64,000 bases of DNA from Choanephora cucurbitarum (Eukaryota > Mucoromycota > Mucoromycetes > Mucorales > Choanephoraceae). Positions 52,331 through 64,000 of this stretch are shown here, piece after piece; position 1 is the stretch's first letter, and every line of letters begins with the position of its first letter. The notes under the pieces were generated by a model. That model did no database searches. It had not been told where the DNA came from and saw only the letters and a list, made by a program, of their open reading frames with translations. The DNA lies in assembly GCA_025331435.1 (NCBI GenBank), contig JAIWNI010000060.1:1-64000 (forward strand). The letters run 5' to 3'. Position numbers and translations under genes: made by a program.

Positions 52331-53152
52331 TTATTTCGGTGGTTGCTGCTTATGTGCCTATTAAATTGGACATTAGGAAATGGTGCTTGTAATGAGAAAT
52401 GCAAGCTGTTACCTGGTACATCGCTGTATAATAACCAGCATAATACCATGACATGATAACATTTGAGAATAATTCAGCCTCTTCAGCAGTACTGGGTGGC
52501 GGTATAGGTGGTGGTTGCATGAATGAAGGATCTGGATACGGCTGTGAGTATTCGTAATAAGCAGACTGAGGATAAGTATCTTTCTCTTCGTTTGTTGTTA
52601 TATTGTCTTCTAAGACTCGCTGATTTTCTATGAATTCTGGAATAAGAGTAGTTTGATCATGCGGTAATTGAGACTCGGTCAACGGCTGTATTGGTAATGG
52701 CTCAGAAGCATCTGGCTCTTGATCTTCATCAGCATTACTTAAAGACCTTGCTTCAGTAGTTTCATGGGCAAGAATGCTGGCATCAAGACTAAAGAAGTTG
52801 GATATGTCAAATTTACTTTGATCTCGATATAAAGTGGAAAAGGTCAAACCTTGGTTTTAAAGGAAAATCCTTGATAAGATCAGCTGTAACTTGATCTGGA
52901 TCTTGAGCTAGGCTATCTGAATGATGACAAGTCTATCTAGAACAGTTGAACAACTTGAGGATCTCCCAGATTATATTGATGATTGAAACAGAAAGAACGA
53001 AAAAAGTTCGATTACCTCATAACTTGATAAAGTCGCATTCCAAAACCTCACTACATCAACATCATACTTCAAGAGAGAACGAGAAATATTCAGGAACGCT
53101 TCAATTTTGTATATCAATAAGCTCGACTTACATCGTCTAATGCGCTTGTCAT
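52331..53152 (-). CDS. Survival of motor neuron (SMN) homologue, 182 aa
   Basis: SMN forms the core of the complex that loads Sm rings onto spliceosomal snRNAs. Model: exons 53132-53152, 53016-53066, 52850-52932, 52413-52788, 52331-52348; introns of 65, 83, 61 and 64 nt; 549 nt, fully open. Residues 1-24 (MTSALDD, then YDVDVVRFWNATLSSYE) resemble the Gemin2-binding helix. The middle is acidic and Pro/Gln-rich with no Tudor domain, as in other fungal SMN proteins. The C-terminus has a proline run (PPPIPPP, about 144-150) followed by the YG-box oligomerisation helix, MSWYYAGYYTAMYQ (164-177). The first YxxG step is intact, but later glycines are replaced (Ala in the second). The last exon has an alternative acceptor that would add AHK. 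Confidence 0.85.
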
Positions 53153-54093
53153 ATTTGTTATTTCTGGAGTTAGCTAGAAGCGAAAAAGCAGAATAAAAGA
53201 AAAAAGAAGATACAGCGCGTTTTAACTCGAGACGTGTTTCGGAATACAAAATCAGAAGCGCAGCTTGGAGCTTAAAAAGGTACATCCGAATTTCGACTTT
53301 TTTTTTTTAGTTAAGCCAATTGATCTTTTTCTTTTCTTGATTTGAATATGCAATACATGTAATTGAAATGAACTTCGTTTATAGAAATACAAGAGGATTA
53401 AGATATAGAAGAAAAGAAAATACCATCAATAGAGGAATATGATTTGATGATAAATAACTGACATTTCATTGACTTTTATCGAGTACAATTCTGTACGTTT
53501 CATTGGTGTTGATTGTGCCTGAGATGATGCTACTTGAGACCACTGAATTAAGAACTGAGATTCGATCAACAAAAAAGATGATAAATCGAAAGAATAATGC
53601 CTGCTTTTATCTTCTTTTTCTTTGATGAAATTGTTCTAGTTCAGAAATGCAAGGCTTATTTACTTTATTCTATATGAAGAATGACCAACGTCTTTATGCA
53701 GCATAAGAATAACCTAGAGTGTAAATCCAAGAGGATGTTACAGAAAGAATAAGCACCATTTACATGCCAACTGCTATATATGTTTTGTTGATATAGCACA
53801 AAAGAAATTTTCAGTATGTGTTGTTAATTTTAAGACAAGACAAGTTGCTTTTTTTATCATTGAATACAGGAATCAAAGCGATCATTACATTACACAGCCA
53901 CCATTGTATAAATGTTACCTGTAACGTTCCGCAAAAACAAAACCATTCCATTAGGATAAAAAAAAAAGACAATGAGAGAAATCTCTTTTCTTTTGCTTTA
54001 CATCTGTATCTTCTTTCTCTCTTTCAATCTATAATTCTTTACGAGTTAATGCCTCTCACACATTCTACAATCCAAATTTGCACAGGTGCATCT
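53153..54093. promoter_or_regulatory. Divergent intergenic region (SMN gene / channel gene)
   Basis: About 940 bp between the divergent starts of the SMN gene (minus) and the channel-like gene (plus). It presumably holds both promoters; no clear TATA box stands out. The channel frame stays open upstream to 53818, with an in-frame ATG at 54049. Confidence 0.45.
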
Positions 54094-57000
54094 ATGTCAC
54101 ACAAAAACGACATGGTTGTTCCGGCTATTGATGACAGCGACAGTAACTTCTATACTTCTTTACTTGAGAGCTCTTCAAACAAAAAATACCTCGCTTATAT
54201 CTCTACTGATTGTTTTGATCACAATCTTAAGCATAGTACGGATTCCAAAGCAACCATAACGATCAACAGCGATCCTGATAAAAGTAAAAGTGGTCAATTT
54301 TATCTGACCTTTCGCTCTCAACCAGAATTCGGCTTCAATGCAAAACCGCTACATTTGACACGAATAGTAACACACATATTCCCGCAAGTTTCTTTGAAGT
54401 CACACATTTTCTTCCTGTCTGTATCAAACGATGGCCAATTTATAAGCATATCATCTTTTGACAGATGTGTAGACGGTAGCTACTGCATTATCTATCAAGT
54501 GAAAAAAGATAGAATTGAAAAGATAAATGAACTGATAGAAATAAACAAGATTGGAGGCTACGGTATATTCCTAGACGACTATCGGTTTGCTATGATCAAT
54601 GAGCATTCCTTGTATGTCTATAACCAGCATTTCCGTTTGGCTGCTTACTTTTCGATATCTTCACTAGTTCAGAACACATGGAGATATGGCCTCACAGCTG
54701 ATATGGTCATCCAGAACACATTTTTCGGCCTGTACAACGGGAAAGACGGCTACAATTTTCTTAGTCAAGGCTTATTAAATGTACTGAGTTTTGTTTGTCA
54801 ACAGATAAAACAGGGCATTCTATGTGTGATTGACCAGACTCATTGTTTCCAAGTCTATGTGATTGGTGATGACTTGAGGCGTATTACAGATGGTAAAGAT
54901 AAAGTTTTCTGTGTCTCTAGTAGCAAAACTTTTTACGCTGTATTCGATGGTAAAAACGGTTGGCATATCATTGGCAGCAGTAATAATGTGGTGGCCTATC
55001 GCTTAAGAGTATATCAGTGCATGGACTTAACCACCTTTTTTTCGCTACAAGCAGCATTTTCTGATTGCGAACGATACTTTGTCGCTTCTGCTATTGTGTT
55101 GGACAAGAAAAAGCAGTTTGTTCATTCACTTTATGTCGAAGTGTGGGATTTGTTTCTTGAAAGATCTATTTATTGTAAAAAGCGCAAGCTGGATTCAGTC
55201 ATACCATTGGATGTTCGCAAAGCAAAATTTTGGCCCCCAATATTAGCATTTGATGAACAGGATGAGGAAAAGCATCGCTTTGTTCGACCTGCTATGCGGG
55301 TAACATATACCATGTATGAAAAAGACGAGTTTTTCTTTGAACCAGTTGATGTGATACCTGAGAAATGCATACCCCGCCACAAAGTCTTTTACAACATGAA
55401 TCAAAAAGTTCAAAGTCATCTATTGGAACCGATTGGTGGTATTTACAGTTTTGACGAAATTGCCTCAAAGAAGTTACATGCAATCTGTTTAAGAAGAGAT
55501 CAAGATACACCCTGTCTAATTGTTCAGATTAGTAATAGAGGCGAAATTTATTACAGCTTCGAGTTACAAGGCGAATTCTATTGTATCGTTGTTCGAGCGC
55601 AAATGCTCGAGGTGTGGCATCGAAGGTCGATCCATGGTACTACATATGCAAACTTGTCAAAGCAAAAGATCAACAAAATGGATCGATCACTGAAGGAAAT
55701 CTATTATGACAGCGAGATGATATTTGCAAGGACTTTGGAGTGCATGTTTCCAAGCTTTGATAACAGAGATAGAGCCAATTGTACAATCAAAAACTTTGAT
55801 CGTCTAGTCAATATTGAGAGTATGCCTACTGCAGAAGAGATCGAAAATAGTGTTCAAATCTTAGAAGGTAGCTCAGACAAAGGAATTAGTTTGCGTTTGC
55901 GTTTAGAATCTTCAGGAATTATGCGCTCTGAAGACATTTACATTCCTATAATCAAACTCTCTGGTAGAAAGAACGACTTGTACAACCGTAGGTGGTATTG
56001 CGATTATGTTTTTGAGAGTGCTTGTAGAGTGCTCTTTTACTTTTCAGACCTAATCGATCCAAAAGATACCTCTTCAAGCTACTATTCTAAAGTAAGTTTA
56101 AAGCTGAGAAGAAAATATCCTTTTTTTTTTAGTCACATGTTTCCTGCTGTTAATAGAAGAAGGCTAGGAAGCAACATATTCTGCGGATTATATGGAAATG
56201 TCTTGAAAATATGAAAGAGTTGAAAAGTAACTACTTTGAATCAGTGAGAGGGAGCGATACCTTGTCTTTGCTATCACTTTTTGAAGATGGAAGAAAGATT
56301 GTATTTACTATTGTTCAGATGCAAGAGATCAATATTTGCTTATTCAGTCGTCGTCGCCTACATGCTGCTTATCGACCCAATATAAAAGTAGGAATAAGTG
56401 CCTTGACCGTGCTGATTGATCAAAAGAACTTTGGTTTATACAAAATATTACTCAATCGAATTATTCATGATTCCTCCAAAATCAATGGATTTCCTCTCTC
56501 TTTCTGCATTATTGACGCCTTGTTATTACTTCAGCATGAGAAGAACAAAGGTATTGCAAACGTCAGTCATATCTCTTTCCTTTTACTAAAGGACTTTTCT
56601 TCTTTATTTGTAAGATCTTCTTTCAAAAACGATTGTGAGTTTGGATTTCATCCCCATAGAAAAAAGTCTCATTGATGGAAATTTCAGCATTGAAACAAAT
56701 GACAGATTTGAAGCTGCCAAGAAGCAGAGTTTGATTCAAGATAAAAATTTGTTTCGACATACATTTACACAAATGGAGCAGGTGGAAGCAAATGGCTTCT
56801 ATAAATTCAACTATAGCCAGCTTGTTTATTCAGTGCGTCAAAGAATTTATCAGTATCCGAAGCGCTCAGTAATATCAAGACCGAGTTTGCCTGGTACAGC
56901 CTCTCTCACTGGCAATTATATAAAACCCTGTATTGTGCCACTATCACATCTCTGCACTTATTATAACATTGATTCAGATTTACCTCCGCCTTATGGACCC

Positions 57001-58468
57001 AGCCTTTCTATTAAGAACTATAAGGAGAAAAGCGCTTTCATTGTAATGGCTACCAATCACACTAACTCTAATGTCTTTGACGAGGGTGAGCTGGTTACTG
57101 CACTCGTCTTACAGCATAAATGGCAACAGTTTATCCAAAATCGATTTTTTTTGGTTTCCCATATCTATTTGCTCTTCTATTTTACCTATTTCTTAGCCGT
57201 GCCTTTCTCGTATGAGCGATTTGGTTATATTTCCGGCGAATCCTTTGTCACCGACAGCAAAGGCCATCTAGCATGTGTCATTCTGTTTTTTGCTTCCAAT
57301 GCTTTTCTAGTTTTTCAGGAAACTCGTCAATGTCAAGCATCACCCAAAAAATATTTTTCGTCTTTTCACAATTATATTGATATATTACTTGTGTTTCTGA
57401 CGGTGTTTACGTTTGTCCAAATGGTCTGCAAAATGGAATATTCTGTAAGTTTTCTTTTATAGTAATGCCCATGATCAATTCTACTTATTTATTGGCCTTA
57501 CAGGATGAATTTCAAAGCGTGTGTGCTTTGGTAGTGTGGTGGCATGGTCTATTCAAATTAAGAGCCTTTCATTATTTTGTAAGAGATAGAAATTTTAATT
57601 CTCACTGAAGTTGACAAAATACTTGCCACTAAAACTTGTTGAACTTACCTCATAGGGGGTTACTCTTGAAGTTGTTATCCATCTGTTTCACAAGGTCTCT
57701 CAGATTATATTATTTATGGTGTTAGTAGTTTTTGCTTTCACGAACGCCTTTATCATTTTGTTGCGCAAAAAAGATGATAGTTACTTTCAGGAACAGTACT
57801 CAGGCACTATTGGCATAGAAAGCTCTTCCAAAATTTCTTTTACAGATGGCACTTCAAATGATTTTACTAATGTCTTTAAGTCATTTAAAGACGTCTGGTT
57901 TTTCATCTATGGTGTCTGGGATCCTATCACTAGTGGAGATTCTGGGGACAATACCATGGTTATGATACTTGCCATTGTGTTCTCATTTATTGTACTCTTG
58001 CTCTTTTTTAATATCGTCATGTGAGGCTATATGCAGCTAGAATGATATTTCATATATGCTAAAGTATTCTAAACCTTCTCTTAACAGTGGCTTTATGTCA
58101 GCATCTATTGGAGAAGTAATACAACAAGGTAGAAAAGCTTGGTAAGTTCGTTTTCTTGTTTCAAAACGGCACCCATTGACTTTCTTTTTCTTTGACAGGT
58201 TGAACCATTTTCGTGGTAAGATTACAAAAGAGATATTGTGTTGTTGCTTGTTACTAAGTCTAGAACTGCAATTAAACGATGTGTAGATGTGATAGTAGAG
58301 ATCGAGCAATTTTGGTGCACTAACCTTGAAAAGAAAAGAAGCAAGAACAATCCTGCTTTTATGTTTTATGCAGCCAACGATGATGAAATTAAACGACAAC
58401 AAGAATTACTTCGAAACGAAACAGGAATGTTGATAAAAGAGTACGAGGCAATGCAGCAGTTATCTTAA
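54094..58468 (+). CDS. Large TRP-type ion-channel-like protein, 1304 aa
   Basis: Eight exons join into one open frame: 54094-56091, 56157-56550, 56615-57444, 57504-57578, 57656-58020, 58088-58141, 58199-58215, 58287-58468 (3915 nt). All introns are GT-AG, 57-77 nt; the 56551-56614 intron has a TTTACTAAAG branch-like site. The first ~700 residues are a beta-strand-rich, propeller-like cytosolic region. The C-terminal third has six membrane spans: FLVSHIYLLFYFTYFLAV; HLACVILFFASNAFLVF; NYIDILLVFLTVFTFVQMV; a segment around ALVVWWHGLFKLRAFHYF; LFMVLVVFAFTNAFIILL; and MVMILAIVFSFIVLLLFFNI. Between spans 5 and 6 is a pore-like loop FKDVWFFIYGVWDPITSGDS. A coiled tail follows (WLNHFRDVIVEIEQFW). 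Known in fungi as uncharacterised Ion_trans/WD40-like proteins; ion selectivity unknown. ATG 54049 is an alternative start. Confidence 0.85.
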
Positions 58469-58641
58469 AGTAGAATAGTTGTAAATTATCCAGCATCAGT
58501 AGTAGTTTTTTTTAGCGTCTCTGACGGTTTTTAGCGTATGGTTGAGTATCAAGAAATAAATGATGTTTGGTCAGAAAAAAACTTAGGTATTCAGAGCACC
58601 AAGCTTTGGCAAAATTTAGTTAACATTGACGGTATCGCCAA

Positions 58642-58736
58642 TTAACTCAGAGGGGAGTAAATCGACGTTTTACTCCTGAACTCACTTTTTCGAGAGGAAA
58701 TGACGGGAGAAAATGAACTCACCCCCCTCTGGGTTA
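58642..58736. mobile_element. ~95-bp inverted-repeat element
   Basis: Ends TTAACTCAGAGGGG and, in reverse, TTAACCCAGAGGGGGG; inside the left end is a second palindrome, GAGTAAA with TTTTACTC. No coding capacity and no obvious target duplication. Confidence 0.35.
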
Positions 58737-58990
58737 ACCGGTGTATCCTCAATTGTATCTTCAAAAGTATCCCATGCTTAGATCTTATCGCATGAGCTAT
58801 CCGTGAGTTTGTTTTAAGAGTAAGATGCTTGAATAGAATGGCATTAGTTTTTTCATATAATAGACTCAAGTAGGCTGAGATCCCTCGCTATCTGAGCAAC
58901 ATTACTTTCATACCTAGAAGTTTCAACTAATTATCGTAATAACATTTGAGAGCTTGTCTGTTAGCTTTTTTTTTTTGTTGATTGAAAAAA

Positions 58991-59107
58991 ATGCGTAAAT
59001 GCTCATTCAAGGAAGCTTATGAATGGAAACAATTCTGTTCAGATTGTGGGGTTAGAAACCATGGAAGGGATTTCTTGCTGACAATGTATTGGCAAAAGAA
59101 AGATGTG
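58991..59107 (+). pseudogene. Short Cys-containing coding relic
   Basis: An ATG frame of 38 codons (MRKCSFKEAYEWKQFCSDCG and 18 more) ending TAA. It has C-x(11)-C-x(2)-C spacing, and a coding-like stretch continues after the stop. Protein-like but too short to name; possibly a transposase or zinc-binding protein remnant. Confidence 0.3.
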
Positions 59108-59973
59108 TAAAGGTGGACGGTGGATCACACAGCCATTGGGGTAAAGTCGATTGAAAGCGACTATTTATGGTAAGAAGTCTATATTTCATGAAAGCAACCA
59201 TTTGACTTCCAGATGTCTGAAACGTGAAAACTAAAACAAACCGCGTTGTATTGCGGGATACAAACTAACTCTAAACTTTGCAACTACCTAAAACGAAAAG
59301 CTTAACTTGTATTCTCCAAACATAGCATATAAGCTGAAGAACTACCGCCGGAAACAGTAACACTTTTAACAAGGTGCGCGTCCGAAAAAAACAAGAGCAT
59401 GTTCTCGTCTCCGCTAGATGCCAAATTCTTGCTTTACTTGTTCTACGATACACATTGTACATTACTTGTGTTCTAGTCTATGCGTAGACTGTACAACTTA
59501 TCAGTATTCAATCCATAGCTTGCTGGATATACTTCTTCAAATTAGCATACGTATTAGCCTGTCATATCACTGTTGTATTGTTTCGAATTGAGCTATTAAT
59601 GTATAAAACGGCTGTTTTTTCTAGTTTCTTCTCTTCTCATTGTGAGTGTGTATTCTTCTGGGATTTAATTATACGGCATCACAAAGTGAATTTAGCTTTT
59701 TTGTACTTTATTGCATCTTGATTGGTAATGCCTGCTGTAGAAAGTTAGAATATCTTTTTATTAGCTTATTTAAAATGGATCACTACATGTTACATATAGA
59801 ATTTTGCGACTTCACAATTAGAATTTCAAAGGGTCTTTTGTGTTATGCTTATAATTACAGTACAAACTAGCCAATGTGAGCGTTACACTTTCTGTAACCG
59901 GTAGTTTGTTTTACCCTTCATGGTTTTACAGAATTATAATTTATTTGCGGAGATACTGCAAACATTCTGATTC

Positions 59974-59980
59974 TATAAGA
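59974..59980 (+). promoter_or_regulatory. Possible TATA element of the CoA-ligase-like gene
   Basis: CTATAAG about 70 bp upstream of the ATG at 60043, the same distance as the TATA box of the small secreted-protein gene. Confidence 0.35.
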
Positions 59981-60042
59981 TCAAAATAGGCTTTTCTTTT
60001 TCCAACTTCTTTTCTTTTCTGAAGAAGACTTAATTTTCAATT

Positions 60043-61709
60043 ATGGTCTATTATTCTAAGTTCCCTGCAAGAAAAGTGTCTAACACTGTTCCTCTCCACA
60101 ATCTCATTTTTGATGAAAAGCGTACCAAAGTTCCTAGAGACAAGACTCTTTATTATGATATCGAAAATCCCGAAAAGCAAATCACCTTTAGTCAGGCACA
60201 TGAACAAATTCTCAAAGTTGGTGCTGCTCTCCAAAAAGTCCTTGATCTAAAAAGAGGCGACGTTATTGCTGTGTGTTCACCAAACCAAGTTGAGTATCCT
60301 ATCATGTTACTTGGTGCTCACTGTGTTGGTAAGTAGAAAATACAAGTAAGGCAATATTTAAGGTGTCTCACCGAAACTGGCTAGGTGTGGTTCCGGCTGC
60401 AATCGATTACGCTTCCTCACCCGCAAATATTGCTAGCGACTTGGACATCGTTAAGCCAAAGGCTGTCATTGCTCATCCTGAAACACTGGATAACGTTCTT
60501 GAAGCTGTCAAAATTTATGGTCTCGACCAATCGAATGTTTTGGTTCTTGGTAGTCAAGATATTAAAGGAATTAGAGCAGTGGACACGACTTTATTAGGTG
60601 GAGATGAATTGGCAACTCCTTACAACTATACTCCTGAAGAAATTGTCAATGATCCTGCTTACCTCTATTTCACTTCTGGTACTACTGGCAGAAAGAAGGC
60701 TGTTATAATTACTCAATACATGCTCATCAACTATTTGACTTTGATCGATGAAATCCAGATTCCTATTGCCAATATGTTAGGTTATACTGAATTTCATCAT
60801 GCTAGCTCTGTTCTGATTTCTATGCATCAGTGTCTTTTTATGGGCTCCCCCGTCTATGTTATGCCTCATTACTCTTTTGATAAGCTTTGCGCTGCCATTG
60901 AAAAGTATCAAATCAACATGATGGTCCTTCAGCCTTACATTCTATCTGCTTTGGCAAAAGAGCAAGTCACCTCCAAGTACAACCTCACATCACTTAAGTC
61001 GGTTATCTGTTGTGGCGCTGCCCTTGATAAAAGTGTCATCTCAACAGTAAAGGAAAGATTAAATTTAGATGTATTCAATGGTTATGGTATGACAGAGATA
61101 GTTGGCTTGTTCGTGACAACCCCTGCTATTTCTTTATCAGGCGGCCTTGGTTACCTGGCTTCTGGTTATTCTGCTAAGTTGATTGATGAAGAAGGCAACG
61201 AAGTCCCCACTGGTCAAATGGGAGAACTCATCGTCAAGGGCCCTACAATGACTGTTGGTTATTACAAAAACCCAGAAGCTACTGCTGCTGCTATGGACGC
61301 TGAGGGGTACTTACATACTGGAGATCTTTTACGATGCGATGAGACTGGTATGTTCTTTTACGTTGATCGTGCTAAGGACTTGATTAAATACCAAAGACAC
61401 CAAATCTATCCAAACGACATTGAGACTGTCTTGATGGGTCACCCCAAAGTCTCTGATTGTGCTGTTATTGGTGTCTATTATCCTGAAATAGTCACAGAGT
61501 TGCCTCGTGCTTATGTGCTTTTAGCAAACAACGAAAAGCATAGTGATGCAGTAGCTGAAGAGATCAAGGAATATGTTCATAGCCAACTTCCTGAACATAA
61601 GCACTTGAGAGGTGGCCTGATTATTGTCGACTCTTTCCCTAGAACACCTATTGGCAAAATCAAGCGTCGCGTCCTTCGCCAACAGGCAAATGAAGCTCTC
61701 AAAGCTTAA
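60043..61709 (+). CDS. 4-coumarate-CoA ligase-like acyl-CoA synthetase, 536 aa
   Basis: Member of the ANL adenylating superfamily, which activates a carboxylic acid as an acyl-AMP and transfers it to CoA. Exons 60043-60328 and 60385-61709, intron 56 nt (GTAAGT...CTAG), 1611 nt in frame; length is normal for 4CL-type enzymes. Motifs: AMP/P-loop YFTSGTTGRKKAV (about 190-202), A5 NGYGMTEI (328-335), A7 YLHTGDLL (404-411), A8 DRAKDLIKYQRHQIYPNDIE (423-442), and A10 PIGKIKRR with the catalytic lysine near residue 520. Unusual points: Arg replaces the usual Pro in the P-loop, and the hinge has KYQRHQ instead of the common KYKGxQ. No peroxisomal SKL end (terminus NEALKA). The substrate cannot be told; aromatic or fatty acids are possible. 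Confidence 0.9.
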
Positions 61710-64000
61710 ATTTTAAGATTTTAACTCTTGTCAACATACATCTGTATTTATGTCGATCCCCCATACATTGATACCATTTCTCGTCAGATTTAGAAAAGCA
61801 AAAATCTAATACTTATTAAAAAAAGATATTTGTAAAATCAATATATTTGGGTTGCTCAATATCTTCAAGAAATGCATCTAGTTATTACTCGCACAACCGA
61901 GAGTTATTGTTTTGCTAAGTATGCTAAGACAAAGCAGCTACAAAGAATTTATGTGGCATACACTTCATAGGATATCCTTTGGTTCCATAGATTCAAAAAC
62001 CTTAAAACCATTATTATGACAAATGCTGGCTAAAACACTTTTTGTCACTTGGAAAGCATCAGAAAGGAATGATGCAATGTTTTACTTGTTGAGTACTTCA
62101 GTTTTACTTGTGAAGCTGTAATAAAAAAATCGAAAGTGCCGTTCCTTTTATTGCACTGGTAAGAAATTGGGAATGCTAACATCATTCGTTTCCCTGAATT
62201 TTTATCAGTGTTGGCGGTCCATTTAATACTTATATGGAAGCATGCTGCAAGACCTCGAGCTGCCTATAATTAAGTTGTTAGTTGGATTAGGTTGTTGGTA
62301 AGTAGAAGCAAGTTACGGTTTCAGCTTTCTATACGTACTCAAATGACCTTACTCCCCTCTCATCATGCCTAACAATAAGTAGTTGCTTGCAGAAGGCATA
62401 TTTTCTTGCTTAAAGTAAATTTATTGCTAAAGAGTTGTCATAAAATGAACAGCACCAAAGAAGGATGTTATCATACGTTTTCTGTACTTCATGCGCTTTT
62501 TTTTACTACCAAATCCAACAAACTGGGCCATGCTAAAATAAGTCGCACATAGGTGCTTGAAGGCGAAAAGCAAGTGACACAATTCTCAAATCCAATATCG
62601 CTTCAAGAATTATCATGTCTTGCAGTAATAGAGACAACACTTTCAAATTGAATCATACAGGCCTATTATTGAAACGTATATCGTAAATCAGGCTCATTTG
62701 ACATCGCTTGTAACTGTATTGACTTGATAACTATGTCGATCTACAAATCAATTGTTATAAGCTTCTGCTCTAAGTCAGATCATTAGTGCATCATCTATTA
62801 CTATCACATCTTCATCTTTCGGGACTCTAAAAAGGCATGCCCAAAAACCTTACAGATCTCAATTATCAAGAACAAACCATCGTACCAGCATGCGTTCACT
62901 CTTTTTAATTCTTGAAAGGTTTTGAGTTGTTACTGATAGAATTGTCAAGAAGACATAATCAATATTAAGGCCAAAGCTAAAGATAAAAAGTATCTTATCA
63001 AAATCAAATGTAACAATGGATAAACTGATAAACATTGTTGATCCCACAGAGCTCAAATGAGTTTGCCGTCACTCATTAAGCAGCAAGAAGTTTATTTGTC
63101 CATCAAAATAAGCAAGATGTGAACAGTTAATTTAGCTTATTTTTCGTTGGATTTCTGGATTTGGTTTACAAAAGGTCATTGAAATAATTGGTTGAGTTTC
63201 TGACGATGCTCAGCACTTGTTACGGCAGATGTTTCATTTAGATTTATTTATTTCTAGACTTCTCACCATTAGGCCGACTAAGGCTAATTGTTGACAATAA
63301 TTAATATGCACAACTCTTTTAAGGAAATACTGGCCTTCCTTTAAAAATGGGCATATCCTTACGCAATATCATTGGTTCCAACAAAAAAGAAACATCGCCA
63401 AATCTAAAACGATGCTTATATGTAATTGAGGAGAAAATTGGTCCATGTAACAAACAATTCAAGTTCCCAAAGTAGTATGTGATTCGCGGAAACTATATAT
63501 AGTGAACAAGCATATTCTCTTGGTAAGCTGTGTTACCTCTTTTCGTCTGGCTATTGCTATTAATACCGGTTCATGGTGTATTATATAATACGAAGGAATT
63601 TAAACATCGCTTCGAAATTCCAAACTATCGTATGACTATCATTTAACCAATTTACAATTTTCTTTTAATTCTCACGAGCCTCTGATTATTTAAAATCTAT
63701 TAAATTGCAATGAAACACAGATGTAAGAAAAAGAAAAAGAAAAAGATGTTTCAAGCAGTTCAGTCGATTCTGTTGAATAGAGAAGGATACTCAAAAGTCG
63801 CCTGAGCCCTTGCACGAACTTGATCAACAGTCTTTTTGTTTATGCTCAAAAGCATCTAACTTTTTAAGTCGCCTTTTTTACCTTTTTCCGAAATCTTCCA
63901 ATGATTAGTTACACATACAAGCTACCAGTTTATTTTATTGTTTTACCAAAAATAATCAGTAACTGTTCGAAGATGGCTTACCAGAAATCAACATACGTTT
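61710..64000. other. Gene-free 3' region of the window
   Basis: About 2.3 kb of AT-rich DNA. Longest frames are under 70 codons and not protein-like; a short GAAAAA run lies at 63727-63747. No RNA gene recognised. A gene may start beyond the window edge. Confidence 0.5.

Larger units (their letters stand above)
58469..60042. other. Intergenic region with coding relic and small inverted repeat
   Basis: Contains the inverted-repeat element at 58642-58736 and a coding-like stretch at 58991-59107. A TATAAAA at about 59602 lies 440 bp upstream of the next gene, too far to be its core promoter. Confidence 0.5.

Noticed and set aside
56635..56659. 25-nt GTGAGT...CCCATAG intron in the channel gene
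   Set aside because: Too short to be spliced; the 64-nt intron at 56551-56614 joins the frames correctly.

Overview
The window looks like nuclear DNA of a filamentous fungus, most likely an early-diverging Mucoromycota (Mucorales-type) species. The reasons are AT-rich DNA, short GT-AG introns of about 41-83 nt with GTAAG-type donors, and a gene set that includes a large beta-propeller-like/TRP-type channel protein, a Tudor-less SMN protein and a multi-exon ribosomal protein L5. The genus cannot be fixed from the sequence alone.

Positions 1-49678 are a head-to-tail tandem array of a roughly 19 kb unit: copy 1 (1-19460), copy 2 (19461-38570) and a truncated copy 3 (38571-49678) that stops abruptly at a short A-run and gives way to single-copy DNA. 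Each unit contains a very long inverted repeat: two arms of about 2.7-2.9 kb around a 2.1 kb spacer. The arms carry an array of up to 13 short degenerate hairpins, a 144-bp direct repeat, and hexamer and dinucleotide microsatellites. The left arm starts at an 18-bp perfect palindrome. The rest of the unit holds more simple satellites (a purine tract, a decamer, a two-variant heptamer) and several decayed coding-like segments. The one convincing gene in the unit is a small secreted protein with one intron and a TATA box; it is intact in copy 2 and frameshifted in copy 1. No rRNA, tRNA, transposase or reverse transcriptase was recognised in the array.

Positions 49679-64000 are ordinary gene-bearing DNA with four recognisable genes: ribosomal protein L5 (minus), a survival-of-motor-neuron (SMN) homologue (minus), a 1304-residue channel-like protein (plus, eight exons that join into one open frame) and a 4-coumarate-CoA ligase-like adenylating enzyme (plus, two exons). 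Two small inverted-repeat elements lie between them. The last 2.3 kb has no supportable gene.

The four unique genes do not form an obvious pathway. The striking part of the window is the array: nested long inverted repeats, strand-biased hairpin arrays and tandem amplification, next to normal housekeeping genes.
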